Below are positions 9,957-21,007 of a stretch of 64,000 nucleotides of DNA, piece after piece (the stretch's first letter is position 1; every line of letters begins with the position of its first letter). Made by a program: the position numbers and the translations under genes. The notes below the pieces were generated by a model. That model searched no databases, had not been told where the DNA came from, and saw nothing but the letters and a program-made list of their open reading frames with translations. The stretch is from Aurantiochytrium sp. KH105 (Eukaryota; Sar; Bigyra; Thraustochytrida; Thraustochytriidae): NCBI GenBank assembly GCA_003116975.1, contig BGKB01000036.1, positions 310,001 through 374,000 of the forward strand, given 5' to 3'.

Positions 9957-12608
9957 ATGGCGCGCGGCGGGGCCGAGGGCGGCGCGGCGGCGCGCGGCGA
10001 GGGCGAGGGGCCCCCGGAGGCGCCCCCCGCGGCGGCGCGCGCGTCGAGGCGGCGGCACGTCGCGGAGCGGTCGAGGTCGCTGCTCAACATGCTGACGCCC
10101 GTGCTGCGCGCGCAGCGGGTCCGGCGCGAGCGCGAGGAGCTGCGCGAGGAGCTGGCGAGGGCGATCGGGGAGAACGCGGAGGACGAGGACGAGGAGTTTG
10201 TCGCGCACCGCGCCTCCGACGACTGGGACGAGCGCACCCAAGAGGTCGTGCGCGGGATCGACAACAGCGAGATCGTCAAGGAGCTGAGCCGCTTCGCGCT
10301 CAGCGTCGACGAGGACGGCCGGCTCGTCGTCGAGCCGAACCTGCGCAGCGAGGTGCGGGCCGCAGCCGCCAACCAGGAGCCCCGCGCCAGGGTGCTGCGG
10401 CTCACAAAGGTCACCGACACGAACCTCCCGCCGCTCCTCCTGCGCGACGTGGCGCTCTTTCTGCGTGATTGCCCGATGCTCATCAGGCTTCCCGACAACA
10501 CGCGCATCGAGGGCAGCCTCATCGTCGATCTTTGCCCGCGACTCAATTCTCTCGGCGAAGGCTTCGAGCTCCAGCCTGGGAAATGGTCCACGGACGCGCT
10601 CCTCCATCTGCGCAACGAGCTGCGCCATGCGCGGCCTCGCGCGTCGTGGGAGAATCTCCTCTGGGCCGGCGTCGACACCGTCAAGCGAGCACAGGCCCTT
10701 TCGGACAGACGCTGGTACCAAATCACCGCCCGGCGTCGCAGCACGCTGAGCGAAATCCCGCACGCGGCGCCCGGGTCCGCCGCCGCCGCTGCCAGCGCTG
10801 CCGTCGCCGAGGATCTTGAAGCAGAGCAGGACGATATCGCCGCGAGAACGCGAGGCTCCAGCATTGCACAAGTCGGTCTCGAAGCCGCTGTGCGAGCCGC
10901 TCGACCATTCGGTGCCGAGCCCTCCTTTCAGCGGACGCTTCCTGACATTGTCACTCCCGCGTGCGCGCTTCGTAAGCTTCCGTATGCTTCTGAAGGCTTT
11001 GCCGAGGTGGACTGCCGCAAGTGCCCGGCCCTTGTCGAGATTCCCATGGCGCTGCGAGTGCAGGGCGACTGCAACTTTCAATGGTGCTCCTCTCTGGCCC
11101 ACTTGCCTGACACGGTGGAGGTTGGCGGCAATCTGGACCTCTCAAGCTGCAAGTCACTTCAGGGTCTCCCGGACAAGATTGCAGTCGCTGGAGACTTGAC
11201 ACTCCGGCAGTCGACCGGCGTGCACGCCTTGCCCGAGGTGCTCGAGGTCGGCGGAGACCTCAAGTGCGGCGGTTTGCGGGGTCTCCGCACTCTCGGACGC
11301 CGTCTCATCGTCCATGGGAATCTGGACTGCAGCGCGCTGCGCTCCATCGAGGAGCTCCCGCAGACGCTGGTGGTTGAGCGTGATCTCAATTGCAATTCGT
11401 GCGTCAATCTGACGAGCCTTCCGGCCGATCTTGTCGTGGGAGGCGACGTGTACCTCGAGAGGTGTGAGGCCCTCGACTCGCTTCCTACAGAGATGCTCGG
11501 TTGGCAAGCCCGCGAGGATGGCGAGCCCCACGAAGTCTACCTCGGCAGCTCTGGGCTCGGAGTTTCGGCCCTCGAGTGGCTGCGCAACGTGGAGGCCCCG
11601 TTTTTGCGGTTCCACGTCTCGTTGCGCGCCAATCGCCAGAACGAAGAGACGGTGGACGTGCCGCCATTCGAGAGTTTTGCACAGGCCGTTGCGTTCTGGA
11701 GCACGTATGCGGCGGACGAGCACGGCGACCCGGTGTCTCCCGACTTTACAGCCGAAGATGTCAACGATGTGGTAGACGATGCAAGCAAACGTGGCGTGCT
11801 CGTCTTTCTCTCGCGCCTGCGAGGTGCAAAGGAATTTCTCTTGGCCGAGATGCGCCCTCGACTCGCCATGCGGGTTCTTGAGGTCCTTGGGATCCTCGTC
11901 AGTGACGAGGTGGCGCGCGAGGAGGTCATTCTTCGCATGGTCGATAGTACTGATGCTTGCGATGACAAACCAATTTGGGCTTTGAACCAAATGCAGTTGC
12001 TCGTAGAAACTGCGCGCGCGCGCGGAAGCGAATCGAGACTCCGGGCTCTTGCGCGCCGTGTGATGAATCTCCAGGTCGTGCACGAGCATGCCATGGCCAA
12101 GTGCAATTCGCTCGGCTTTGTCGACGACGTATGCGTGTATTTACGTTTTGAGATTGCTTTGCTCGAGGACCTCGACCTGCCCGTGTCTGCGCTGGCCATG
12201 CACTTTCCCAAGTTCATGGAAATCAAGGATCGCGAAATTGACGCTGCTCGTCAGCAGGCGCTTGCCATCAGTGAGGAGCAAGTCGATGCGTTTTTAGAAA
12301 CGTGGCCAGAGTGGCAGCGTTTTCGCCGCGAGTCTGTTGCGGCCGAAATTCGCTGGGAAGAGATCCCAGAGGCTCGTGGCGTTTCGCTGCGCCGGAGTTT
12401 GCGTGACCTCTTTGGTCAGAAAGTCGACGAACCCGTCATTTTCCGTGGCCGTCAATGGAGTCTTCCGGATCTTCTCCGTCATTGGGTCGCACATGGCGTC
12501 GATTTCAACAACGTTCCTATTTCCGAGGACGATCTCATTTCAGGCCTATCGCGCCCGAAAAACTCGCGCTCCTCAACTCGTCGCTTCTGGTCCTTTTACA
12601 TTGAGTGA
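9957..12608 (+). CDS. LRR protein with C-terminal NEL-type (IpaH/SspH-like) E3 ubiquitin ligase domain
   Basis: 883 residues from the first in-frame ATG (MARGGAEGG). Upstream frame has only a GTG and GAGCC-repeat sequence. Residues about 340-511 form leucine-rich repeats of about 22 residues with the pattern LPxxLxVxGDLxLxxCxxL (for example LPDKIAVAGDLTLRQSTGV). From about 560 the protein matches the NEL ligase fold of bacterial effectors: DACDDKPIWALNQM around Cys668 corresponds to the catalytic CxD motif (CDDR/CEDR followed by TWN.M in IpaH/SspH). The later segments FVDDVCVYLRFEIALLEDL and ALAMHFPKF follow the family pattern. Known NEL enzymes move ubiquitin through that Cys onto target lysines and come from bacterial pathogens and symbionts. 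The gene has this genome's GC-rich composition and a full-length frame, so it appears resident. Ligase activity is inferred from motifs. Confidence 0.8.
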   Translation: MARGGAEGGAAARGEGEGPPEAPPAAARASRRRHVAERSRSLLNMLTPVLRAQRVRREREELREELARAIGENAEDEDEEFVAHRASDDWDERTQEVVRGIDNSEIVKELSRFALSVDEDGRLVVEPNLRSEVRAAAANQEPRARVLRLTKVTDTNLPPLLLRDVALFLRDCPMLIRLPDNTRIEGSLIVDLCPRLNSLGEGFELQPGKWSTDALLHLRNELRHARPRASWENLLWAGVDTVKRAQALSDRRWYQITARRRSTLSEIPHAAPGSAAAAASAAVAEDLEAEQDDIAARTRGSSIAQVGLEAAVRAARPFGAEPSFQRTLPDIVTPACALRKLPYASEGFAEVDCRKCPALVEIPMALRVQGDCNFQWCSSLAHLPDTVEVGGNLDLSSCKSLQGLPDKIAVAGDLTLRQSTGVHALPEVLEVGGDLKCGGLRGLRTLGRRLIVHGNLDCSALRSIEELPQTLVVERDLNCNSCVNLTSLPADLVVGGDVYLERCEALDSLPTEMLGWQAREDGEPHEVYLGSSGLGVSALEWLRNVEAPFLRFHVSLRANRQNEETVDVPPFESFAQAVAFWSTYAADEHGDPVSPDFTAEDVNDVVDDASKRGVLVFLSRLRGAKEFLLAEMRPRLAMRVLEVLGILVSDEVAREEVILRMVDSTDACDDKPIWALNQMQLLVETARARGSESRLRALARRVMNLQVVHEHAMAKCNSLGFVDDVCVYLRFEIALLEDLDLPVSALAMHFPKFMEIKDREIDAARQQALAISEEQVDAFLETWPEWQRFRRESVAAEIRWEEIPEARGVSLRRSLRDLFGQKVDEPVIFRGRQWSLPDLLRHWVAHGVDFNNVPISEDDLISGLSRPKNSRSSTRRFWSFYIE

Positions 12609-13204
<596 letters not shown>

Positions 13205-15896
13205 ATGGGCAAGAAGCGGAGGCGGCCCGCGGGCACGGGCGCGGGCCCCTTGCGCGGCGACACGCTGCTGGTGAACCGCGTGCACGCGCTCCTGGACGGC
13301 GCCGAGGTCGGCGCTGAAGAAGACGGTGCGCCCAAGCTCACCTCGGAGCGCGCGTACGAGCTGCTGCTGCAAAAGCACCGCGAGTATGCGCGCAAGTCGG
13401 AAAAGGGCGTGCGCCAGCTGCTCAGCGCGCTCATCATCGAGCGAAGGCAGGCCTCGAGCCGGCCGGCGTCGCCCGCCGGCGGAGATAACGAGTCCGACGA
13501 CAGCGACAACGATGCCGACGGCGACACCGAGGACAAGCATAACATGCTCAATGGCGGCTTGTACGCGGCGCAACGTAAGAAAACCCGCCTCGAACAGGCT
13601 CAGCAGCGACAGCAAGCGCAGGAGCAAGATCGACAGCCAGTTAAGGCCAAGTCGCGCAAGCGAGCTATTCCCAAGCCTGGCCAATTGCCGATCCCTCCTG
13701 CTGGCGATGGCTTTGGAGTCCAGGCACAGCGGCCGGGAGTGCGTTTCAAGGATATGGGCGGAATTGACTCATGTATCAAAGACATTCGCGAGCTCTGCGC
13801 ATACCCGCTCGTGCACCCAGAGTTGTACGAGCATCTCGGCGTTGACCCTCCACGAGGCGTGTTGCTGCACGGACCCCCGGGTTCGGGAAAGACGATGCTT
13901 GCGCGCGCCATTGCCGGTGAGCTGGATGTTGCCTTTTACTCCATTTCGGCACCAGAGATTGTGAGCGGTATGAGCGGAGAGAGCGAGCAAAAGTTACGTG
14001 GCCTTTTCGATGCTGCACGCGTCAACGCGCCCGCGATCATTTTTATCGACGAGATTGATGCAATCACTGGCAAGCGCGAGTCGAGCAGCCGCGGCATGGA
14101 GCGTCGCATCGTTGCCCAGCTGCTGACTTGCATGGACTCGCTCCGACGGGAGGTGGAGGCCGATGACGAGGATCTCGACCCTAACGCTGTCGCCAGCGAG
14201 ACGAAAGAGGGCCGCGCGGCTGACGGAACGAGCAGCGGGGCTGTACTAGTGATTGGAGCAACAAATCGACCTGACGCGCTGGACCCAGCATTGCGACGCG
14301 CCGGGAGGTTTGATCGAGAGATTGCAATGGGCATCCCTGATACACCCGCCCGTGCAAAGATTTTGCAGTGCTTGTCGTCGCGAATGCGACTTGCGGGCGA
14401 CTTTGATTTCGAGGAGGTGGCTCGTCTCACACCGGGATTCGTGGGTGCCGATCTCGACGCCCTGTGCAAAGAGGCAGCTGTGCTTGCAGTCAATCGTGTC
14501 TTTCACTCGCTCGGATCTGACAAGACTGAGATTCTATCCGTGGACCAGATGCGCGAGCCGTTTTCTCCGGACCAACTGGAGCCTGTGTTTGTACAAATGT
14601 CAGACTTTCTTGAAGCCGTCGGAAAGGTTCAGCCGAGCGCAAAGCGCGAAGGATTTGCCACCGTTCCATCGGTTACTTGGGATGATATTGGATCCCTGGG
14701 TGATGTAAGTTTTTATTTCTCCATTTACAGGAAAAGAGAGAGAGAGAGGGGGGGGGGGGGGTTGTGTGCGATGCCATGCGTCACGAAGAGAGGTCGCGTG
14801 CTGTGATGATGACTATAAACAGTCGTTTGACATGCCGTGAAACTAAAATTACCTCCTACTCATTCTGAGCACGAGAGACCCTCTTCGTGCGCAAGGCCCG
14901 TGTGAACAATCCATAGAAAACGGGCGTGATCGTTGTTGCTGTCTCCTTTGAGACAATGCGCAAGAAAGAACTCGAGAAAACTGACGGAAACTCATGTATG
15001 CAATGATACAGATTCGAGAGGAACTCAGCATGGCTATTACCGAGCCTATTCGGCATCCCGAGCGTTTCCGTGCTATGGGTTTGACCGCACCAATGGGTGT
15101 CCTTCTCTATGGCCCACCTGGATGTGGTAAAACCCTGACCGCCAAAGCAATTGCAAATAGCAGCGGCTCCAATTTCATCTCCGTCAAAGGTCCCGAGCTT
15201 CTTAACAAGTACGTTGGTGAGTCTGAGCGCGCAGTCCGTCAGGTCTTTGCGCGGGCGCGAACGTCGGCGCCTTGCGTTGTCTTTTTCGATGAACTGGATG
15301 CGCTGTGCCCGCGCCGCGGATCGGATGGCAGCAATGGCGTCAGCGAGCGCGTGGTGAATCAGCTGCTCACTGAAATGGATGGCCTCGAGGAGCGGCGCGA
15401 AGTCTTTGTGATTGCGGCCACCAATCGCCCTGACATTATCGATCCGGCCATTCTGCGTCCGGGACGTCTCGATAAGCTCTTGTACGTGCCGCTGCCGACC
15501 TCAAAGGATCGTGTTTCGATTCTCAAGACGTGTGCTCGCAAGACACCCATGGATGGGTCAGTGGACCTTGAAAGCGTCGGTTGCTCCCCTCGTCTTGAGC
15601 GATTTTCGGGCGCGGATCTTAATGCACTCGTCAAGGAGGCCGCCATGAATGCCTTGCGCCGCATTCGTATTGAGGAAACTCAAAAGAAGGCGAGCGAGGA
15701 CGCAGATGCCGGTGAAGCAATGATGGTTGATGCTGGAGATGCAGTGCAAACGTCGTGCCAGACGCGCGTGAACGCGGATGATTTCGAAAAGGCCATGAAC
15801 TCGATCCGGCCGTCCATTTCCGAAAAGGACCAGCTCCTGTATCGTTCCATGGAGAGCGCTCCTTTGTCCAACACGCTGGACGCCACAAGCAAGTAA
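13205..15896 (+). CDS. NVL/RIX7: NVL / Rix7-like AAA+ ATPase, two exons (794 aa)
   Basis: Coding exons 13205-14704 and 15012-15896; the intron (14705-15011, GTAAGT...ACAG, phase 0) contains a G-run. The N-terminus has a basic start (MGKKRRRP) and a helical segment, [20 protein letters not shown], resembling the Rix7/NVL nucleolar N-domain, then an acidic linker. Two AAA+ modules follow. D1 has Walker [19 protein letters not shown] (about 222) and Walker [12 protein letters not shown]2 has [16 protein letters not shown] (about 533) and [10 protein letters not shown]. The split at GSLGD/IREEL falls where family members read DIGALxDxREEL, supporting the splice. The family is a hexameric unfoldase that removes assembly factors from pre-60S ribosomes in the nucleolus. 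Confidence 0.9.
14705..15011 (+). other. Intron of the NVL-like gene
   Basis: 307 bases, GTAAGT donor and ATACAG acceptor, phase 0. Contains an (AG)n and an uninterrupted G run near 14748-14760. The longest intron identified in the window. Confidence 0.85.
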
Positions 15897-16236
15897 CATA
15901 CCTATGTACATTTTTGTCATTTTTTGTTTCTTTCTCCTTGGAAATCTCCGGCTTGGCCAAGTCTTCCACTCATTGCCTGGAACGTATGCATGTACTTATG
16001 CATACAGGGCCTGCATCGCGGCGAAGTCACCAATCTTGATATCAAGACAAAGAAAACGTGCATACGCTTTGTACATTGATTTACTGATTGATTTTCCTTG
16101 TATATGTTTACGAAAAGTCCGTCGTCCGTAAGTAGGAGCGTGACCGGGGAAACTTTGAGGCAGGCGGTGTGAAGAGGAATGAAGGATTGCACGGTGCACA
16201 TGGCAGAATGAACGTTTTGCATGCCATCGTGAAACT
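15897..16236. other. Intergenic between convergent genes
   Basis: The NVL-like gene (plus) and the RING gene (minus) converge here, so both 3' ends fall in this AT-richer 340-base spacer. No gene seen. Confidence 0.5.
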
Positions 16237-16884
16237 TCATCGCTGCTCCAGAGACTGACGCAGCACAGCCTGGAGAATGGCGTCTTCGTCTCCAGCCTCC
16301 TGATAATCAACATATTCATCGTAGGTGAATTTGTGTCTCAAGCGGATGTGGCCAACGACATCGCGCGAAATGTAATTTGGGTCGCCCCAAGGCATGGTGA
16401 CGCAAACGGGGCAGATGGCCGCGCACGAGGCGCCTGGATGAACCGTGTCAAAGTGCGCGCAAAGGTCTTTGCCATCCATGTGGTCTGCAGGGCAATCGGG
16501 GAATGGACATTTGAAGGTGCTCCGGTTCGGATTTCGGGATGCATCGGGTTTCACGCGAGCCCGTGCTTGTTCGACAGATTCTTGGGCGGCTTTCATCTCA
16601 GCAGCGCATCCTGCCTTGTGTTTACGTAGCGCCGAGGCCTGCACTTCTTCATTGCAAGAGGGGCAGCGCAGCTTGCGCGAAACGAGCGCCTGTGCGGTCT
16701 CCGTGTCCGCATCCACGGCCGTTGACATCTGGCGACACAAAGGGCATTTTGGCGTCGCAGTCATTGATGATGCAGCGCTTTCGAGACATGTACGACAGAA
16801 GCCGTGCCCGCAGGGCCGCAGACGTACAGGATCTTCGCGCACCTCAAGGCAAATGGCGCAGTCGAGGTCTAGCGTCGCCGCCAT
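16237..16884 (-). CDS. RNF114/RNF166-type RING E3 ubiquitin ligase
   Basis: 215 residues. An N-terminal C3HC4 RING (CAICLEV...CGHGFCRTCLE...CPLC, residues about 9-55) is followed by a C2HC zinc finger (CPSCNEEVQASALRKHKAGC), two C2H2-like fingers (CPFPDCPADHMDGKDLCAHF, then CPVC...HIRLRH) and a C-terminal ubiquitin-interacting motif (DEDAILQAVLRQSLEQ). This is the exact order of the RNF114/125/138/166 family, whose members are about 230 residues. I start at MAATLDLDCAICLE because the frame to 17019 adds 45 residues before the RING that family members lack; the longer start is possible. Confidence 0.85.
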   Translation of the reverse strand: MAATLDLDCAICLEVREDPVRLRPCGHGFCRTCLESAASSMTATPKCPLCRQMSTAVDADTETAQALVSRKLRCPSCNEEVQASALRKHKAGCAAEMKAAQESVEQARARVKPDASRNPNRSTFKCPFPDCPADHMDGKDLCAHFDTVHPGASCAAICPVCVTMPWGDPNYISRDVVGHIRLRHKFTYDEYVDYQEAGDEDAILQAVLRQSLEQR

Positions 16885-18845
16885 CCTCGCCCAGTTTTGC
16901 GATGAGATGCAAGACGAATGCCCTGTCGGCAACAAAGGGAGTAAAAATTCGCCAAGTCCCTGCCGTCGTTCGTCAACGTGCGCAAGATGAACGACCTCTT
17001 TGACCACGTCCACGTCCACGTCCTCGTCCTCGTCGAGGCAAGTCCAGTAGCTAGCTAGCTAGCTAGCTCCGCGTCCAGTGGCCCCGCGTTCAGGGCCACG
17101 TTCGAGTTGCGGCGAGTCTGCGAGAGGGAGAGTGTGGTCGTAGTATGTCTACCCGCACGAGGGCACACCGCCGCGCAGACTAGACTAGAGAGCACGCTCT
17201 CTCCGACGCAGGCGGCCCGGGCTACAACGCTGCGGACGCGAAGAACGAGCAGAGAAGAGCAAAGCAGAGAGGATGATCTGGGTGGCCGAATGGATCGAAC
17301 TCTTGCGGCGCGCGCGCAACTATGACAGACGCAGCTCAACCGAGGAAGACGCGGCGCGGCGCGGCGCGAAGCTAGCGTACGCCTATGCGGTTGCGAACGC
17401 GATTGCGGATGCGGCACAAGGAGTTCTGCAACCCTTCTCGCTCACTTGTAGAATTGACTGTGAACTGACTGCAGAACGCGCCGGTCAGCCATTCCTTGCA
17501 AGTAGTGGGCCTATTTGAGCAACACAAAACAGAGATACAAGTTTTAGCGTGTGCTTCCGAAGGAGGCCTGAGAATGAACCAAATACATCGAAGCGACTGG
17601 CATGGGAGCTATGGCACACGCTTCTGCCTCTAATGATACATTTAGCCAAGGCGAAAGAAACTCGATGATGCGTCTGTGAATGAATTTGGTCCACATCCGC
17701 GTGTACGATCAGTACAAGCTCACGCGGAATCTCATTGGCGTTCATTTTCCAAAAAAAAGAGAAGGGAAAGCGATAGCGTTGCAAGCGCTCGGCGTAGACA
17801 ATGTCACATCTGTTCTCGAACTCAGCCCCGAATATAACTCGTCTTCACTTCGTTCGTCCGACTCAATGTGTTTGTCTGCTGAATATCAACGTCGCAAAAG
17901 CGACTAGCATTTACGAGATTGAGCCTTTGTTAGCATCTGCAACATCTCTCCTCCTCGTGTAAAAGCATGATGTACTCCTCCCGAATGCGTCGACAGTCAA
18001 CGTTTAGGTGTCATCTTTGGTGACGAAGTTGTGTGTATACTATTCCTTCCTAATCTTTTTGCTGCCTGTACGGCCTGATCCTCTTACCATCGGTCTCAGT
18101 GTATACTTGAGCAAACGAAGCCCAGATCCCTCTCCATGGTTGATCACGAGGACGCAGGTTGTCGACGATTGCTGTCTCCTCCAATTCCCTCGAAAACTCA
18201 CAGCACTTCGGGCCAAAGCAACTCACTGCCTTTGAAAAGCTCGTCGTCAGCTTATTATAAGCCAAAAAATTCCATCGAACGTGATTGCCATGCTGAGCAT
18301 TTCGCATTAGACTCGAAATCTGTTTTCAAGAGGAAGTGCTCTGAAGAAGTTTTCCCCCAAAGCGTGTAACAAGCATGCAGCTCGACTCCAGCCAGGTCGC
18401 TGTCTGTCAATCAGCCTCTATGGCCCGGGCGTCCAAAGTAGCCAGCCACCCACTGAGTCAAGCTCGGCCAAGCGGCGCATGCTCGAGTCGGTGTCCCAAC
18501 TTCGCGCGACCGCGTCTTCCGCCGTCGCTCTCGCCATACCTCGAGCGTCTCCGCGCGCCCGTCGGCGGGGCCCGCTCTGCCGAGCCAGGCTGCCGAGCTT
18601 GGCTCGCGGCGTCGAGGCTCCTAGGGGCGCGCTGCGGCTGGCATGGCGGCTCCCAGAAAGGCCGGGTTGGCGCGTGCCGCTGTTCTCTTCTGTTGCAGTT
18701 GCTCACGTGCACGCGCTGGACACGCCAAAAAGCCTCGCGCTGGAAAGCAGCAGCATAGACGCCGACGAGCAGAGCAGCAAGGCGCGGCAGCGGCGCGGGC
18801 GCGGAGCGAGGGCAGGGGCGCGGGGCAGGAGCGCGGGGAAGGAGG
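16885..18845. other. Intergenic, about 2 kb, no recognisable gene
   Basis: Contains a TAGC repeat (about 17047-17068) and many short unrelated open frames on both strands, none with a family motif or membrane/signal pattern. The right end (18450-18845) turns strongly GC-rich and should hold the promoter of the FISHPW/TPR gene. An RNA gene or small spliced gene cannot be excluded. Confidence 0.4.
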
Positions 18846-20792
18846 ATGGGGGCGTGCAGCAGCGCGCCGAGCGAGCCGGAGGGCCCCGTGGGGCCCGACC
18901 GCAAGTCGCGCGGGCTGGGGCCATTCGTTGACGTGGTCGCGCCGGACGACGCCGCGCTGCAGCCGCTCTTCGAGGTGAACGTCGAGGTGGAGCTGCCCGA
19001 GGTCCAGGTCGAGGACCAAGGTCTGAGCCTGGCGTTCCTGCGCGATTTTATGCAAGAGTATGACCTGGAGCGCGGCACAACGTGGTCCACCGGCAAGGTG
19101 TGCAAGGACGTGGTCGTCGAGGTGACGCGCGAGCGCGGCTGCCCCATGGTCGATATGGTTCGGGCCGACCTGCGTGGACGCGTTACGCACTTCATCTCGC
19201 ACCCGTGGGATAATCTCTTCAAGCTGACGGTGTCGGCCGTAATTGAGGCCTGCACCGAGTGGGAGGCCGCGACCGGAGAAACGGCCTATGTCTGGATCGA
19301 CATTTTCGCCGTCAATCAACACAAGATGCAGCGTCGCGAGTACACGCAAGACGACATCGGTGAGATGCTGAGCCGCGCATTGCAGGCTGCACGCATTACT
19401 CTTGCATGTCTGTACCCATGGAAGGAACCTGTTTACATATCGCGGGCATGGTGTCTCTACGAAGCCCATCAGGCCCTCGTCCGCGCCGAGCAATCGCGCA
19501 GAGGATCATCTTTCACGGCCGATGCAGGGCGCTCGCAGAGTATCACTTCGCTGCTGCGGCGTTCGCAGCCTCGCGAGCCGCAACACGAGCTCCGCTTCAT
19601 CCTCAGCCCTGACGCTCGCGAGGAGTTTGAACGCGAGGCGCTCGCGAGCGAGTTCGATTCCGTGCTGCAGGCCCTGGCCGATATTGATGTCCGTCGTGCT
19701 CAGGCGTACAAGATGGAAGACAAGGAAATGATTCTCGACGCCATCGAAAGCTCGCCCGGCGGATCCGCAGCGCTCAATCAAAATGTAGCGCTCAGTCTGC
19801 GCAGGTGGCTCCTCCAGAGCGGACGAACCATTGTGGAGCGCAGGCGTCGGACGCACATGAACACGGCCAAGCTTTCGCAAATTCTGATCAACTTTGGTCG
19901 CCTGCTTGGCGACCAGGCGCAGAGTGCCAAGGAGCAAAAGGAGGCCGAAAAGCTCTTCCGCGAGGCGCTCAGCATCGATCAGAGTATTCTCACATTGCAC
20001 CGTCTGGATCCGGAGGGCGACATTTCAGAGCAGCTGGCCAATGTTGGGCGCGACGAATTCATGCTCGGACTCTGTTTGTATGACCAGGGTCGATTCTCCG
20101 ACTGTCTTGAGCGCCTCGAGAGTGCCGTCGAGGTGTACCACGAGTACGACAAGGCCAATGAAGGCGAGCCCGTCGAGGTGGGTCGCGTCCTGACGCGCAT
20201 GGGACCAGTTCACATGAAATTGCAACATTGGGGAAAGGCGACGGACACGTTGCGCACTGCCGTTGGCATCTTTGAGGAACGCGATCCGGGGAGCTCCGAG
20301 CACGCCGAATGCCTCGGCTTCCTCGCCTACGTGCTTTCCAAGGCGCCCGAGCGCCAAGAGTACCCAGAGGAGGCCTCGGACATTCGCCGTCGCGTTCTCA
20401 CGTTTCGTCTCAAGCTTCGCGGCGAGAACCACCCAGATGTGGCCATGGCCTTGCGTGAGCTTGCCTCGCAGGAGCAGGCTGCGGGAAATCTGCAGGGCGC
20501 TATTGACAACCTCACACGCGCGCTGGCGATTTACCGCAAGGTTTACGGCGACGAGCACAGCAAGACGCGACATGTCGAACGCAAGCTTGTCTCGATATCG
20601 GCTGCGCTCTCCTCGGTGCACAAGCATGCAAGTCGCGGTCCCAAGATGCTCGAGGCGCAGCGCAAGGACTCGCTCAGCCCTACGGATCGTCCTGCGCTCG
20701 GACTGCTTCCTAGCGCGCTGTCCACACGAGCATTGGAGGTGACGGACGACAACGACGACAATGACGCTACGGATGTGGGTGCAGCAGCCTAA
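18846..20792 (+). CDS. HET/TIR-like 'FISHPW' domain protein with TPR repeats, probably N-myristoylated
   Basis: 648 residues. The start MGACSS fits the N-myristoylation consensus (Gly2, Ser6), with Cys4 available for palmitoylation, suggesting membrane attachment. Residues about 110-220 read THFISHPWDNLF (about 113), TAYVWIDIFAVNQH (about 146) and ISRAWCLYEAHQAL (about 198). Similar order and spacing occur in fungal HET domains (S-W, then WIDxxCINQ), which are distant relatives of TIR, and in uncharacterised algal and oomycete proteins. From about 340 to 580 there are kinesin-light-chain-like TPRs (for example HPDVAMALRELASQEQAAGN, then LTRALAIYRKVYG). TPRs typically bind partner peptides, so a signalling or scaffold role is likely; whether the domain hydrolyses NAD+ is unknown. 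Confidence 0.7.
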   Translation: MGACSSAPSEPEGPVGPDRKSRGLGPFVDVVAPDDAALQPLFEVNVEVELPEVQVEDQGLSLAFLRDFMQEYDLERGTTWSTGKVCKDVVVEVTRERGCPMVDMVRADLRGRVTHFISHPWDNLFKLTVSAVIEACTEWEAATGETAYVWIDIFAVNQHKMQRREYTQDDIGEMLSRALQAARITLACLYPWKEPVYISRAWCLYEAHQALVRAEQSRRGSSFTADAGRSQSITSLLRRSQPREPQHELRFILSPDAREEFEREALASEFDSVLQALADIDVRRAQAYKMEDKEMILDAIESSPGGSAALNQNVALSLRRWLLQSGRTIVERRRRTHMNTAKLSQILINFGRLLGDQAQSAKEQKEAEKLFREALSIDQSILTLHRLDPEGDISEQLANVGRDEFMLGLCLYDQGRFSDCLERLESAVEVYHEYDKANEGEPVEVGRVLTRMGPVHMKLQHWGKATDTLRTAVGIFEERDPGSSEHAECLGFLAYVLSKAPERQEYPEEASDIRRRVLTFRLKLRGENHPDVAMALRELASQEQAAGNLQGAIDNLTRALAIYRKVYGDEHSKTRHVERKLVSISAALSSVHKHASRGPKMLEAQRKDSLSPTDRPALGLLPSALSTRALEVTDDNDDNDATDVGAAA

Positions 20793-21007
20793 AAAGGAAA
20801 TGACTACCAAATTATAAATGATAAAGAAGAAACCGCGGCCGTCGCGAAAAAGACTCTCTTGAAGACTTCACGTACGACCTATCCTGCAAGTGCGAATTCT
20901 AGCGGCAGACAGCAAGCAATGGACATTACGGATATACGAGAGAAAAAGGAAAGAGAGATTAAATTTTGCGTAACAGTCAACTTTTATACAACAAGAACAA
21001 TTCAGCG

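Noticed and set aside
9170-11102. Two long minus-strand open frames opposite the NEL-type gene
   Set aside because: Translations are Arg/Ser/Ala-rich without domains and mirror the GC-rich codons of the plus-strand gene.
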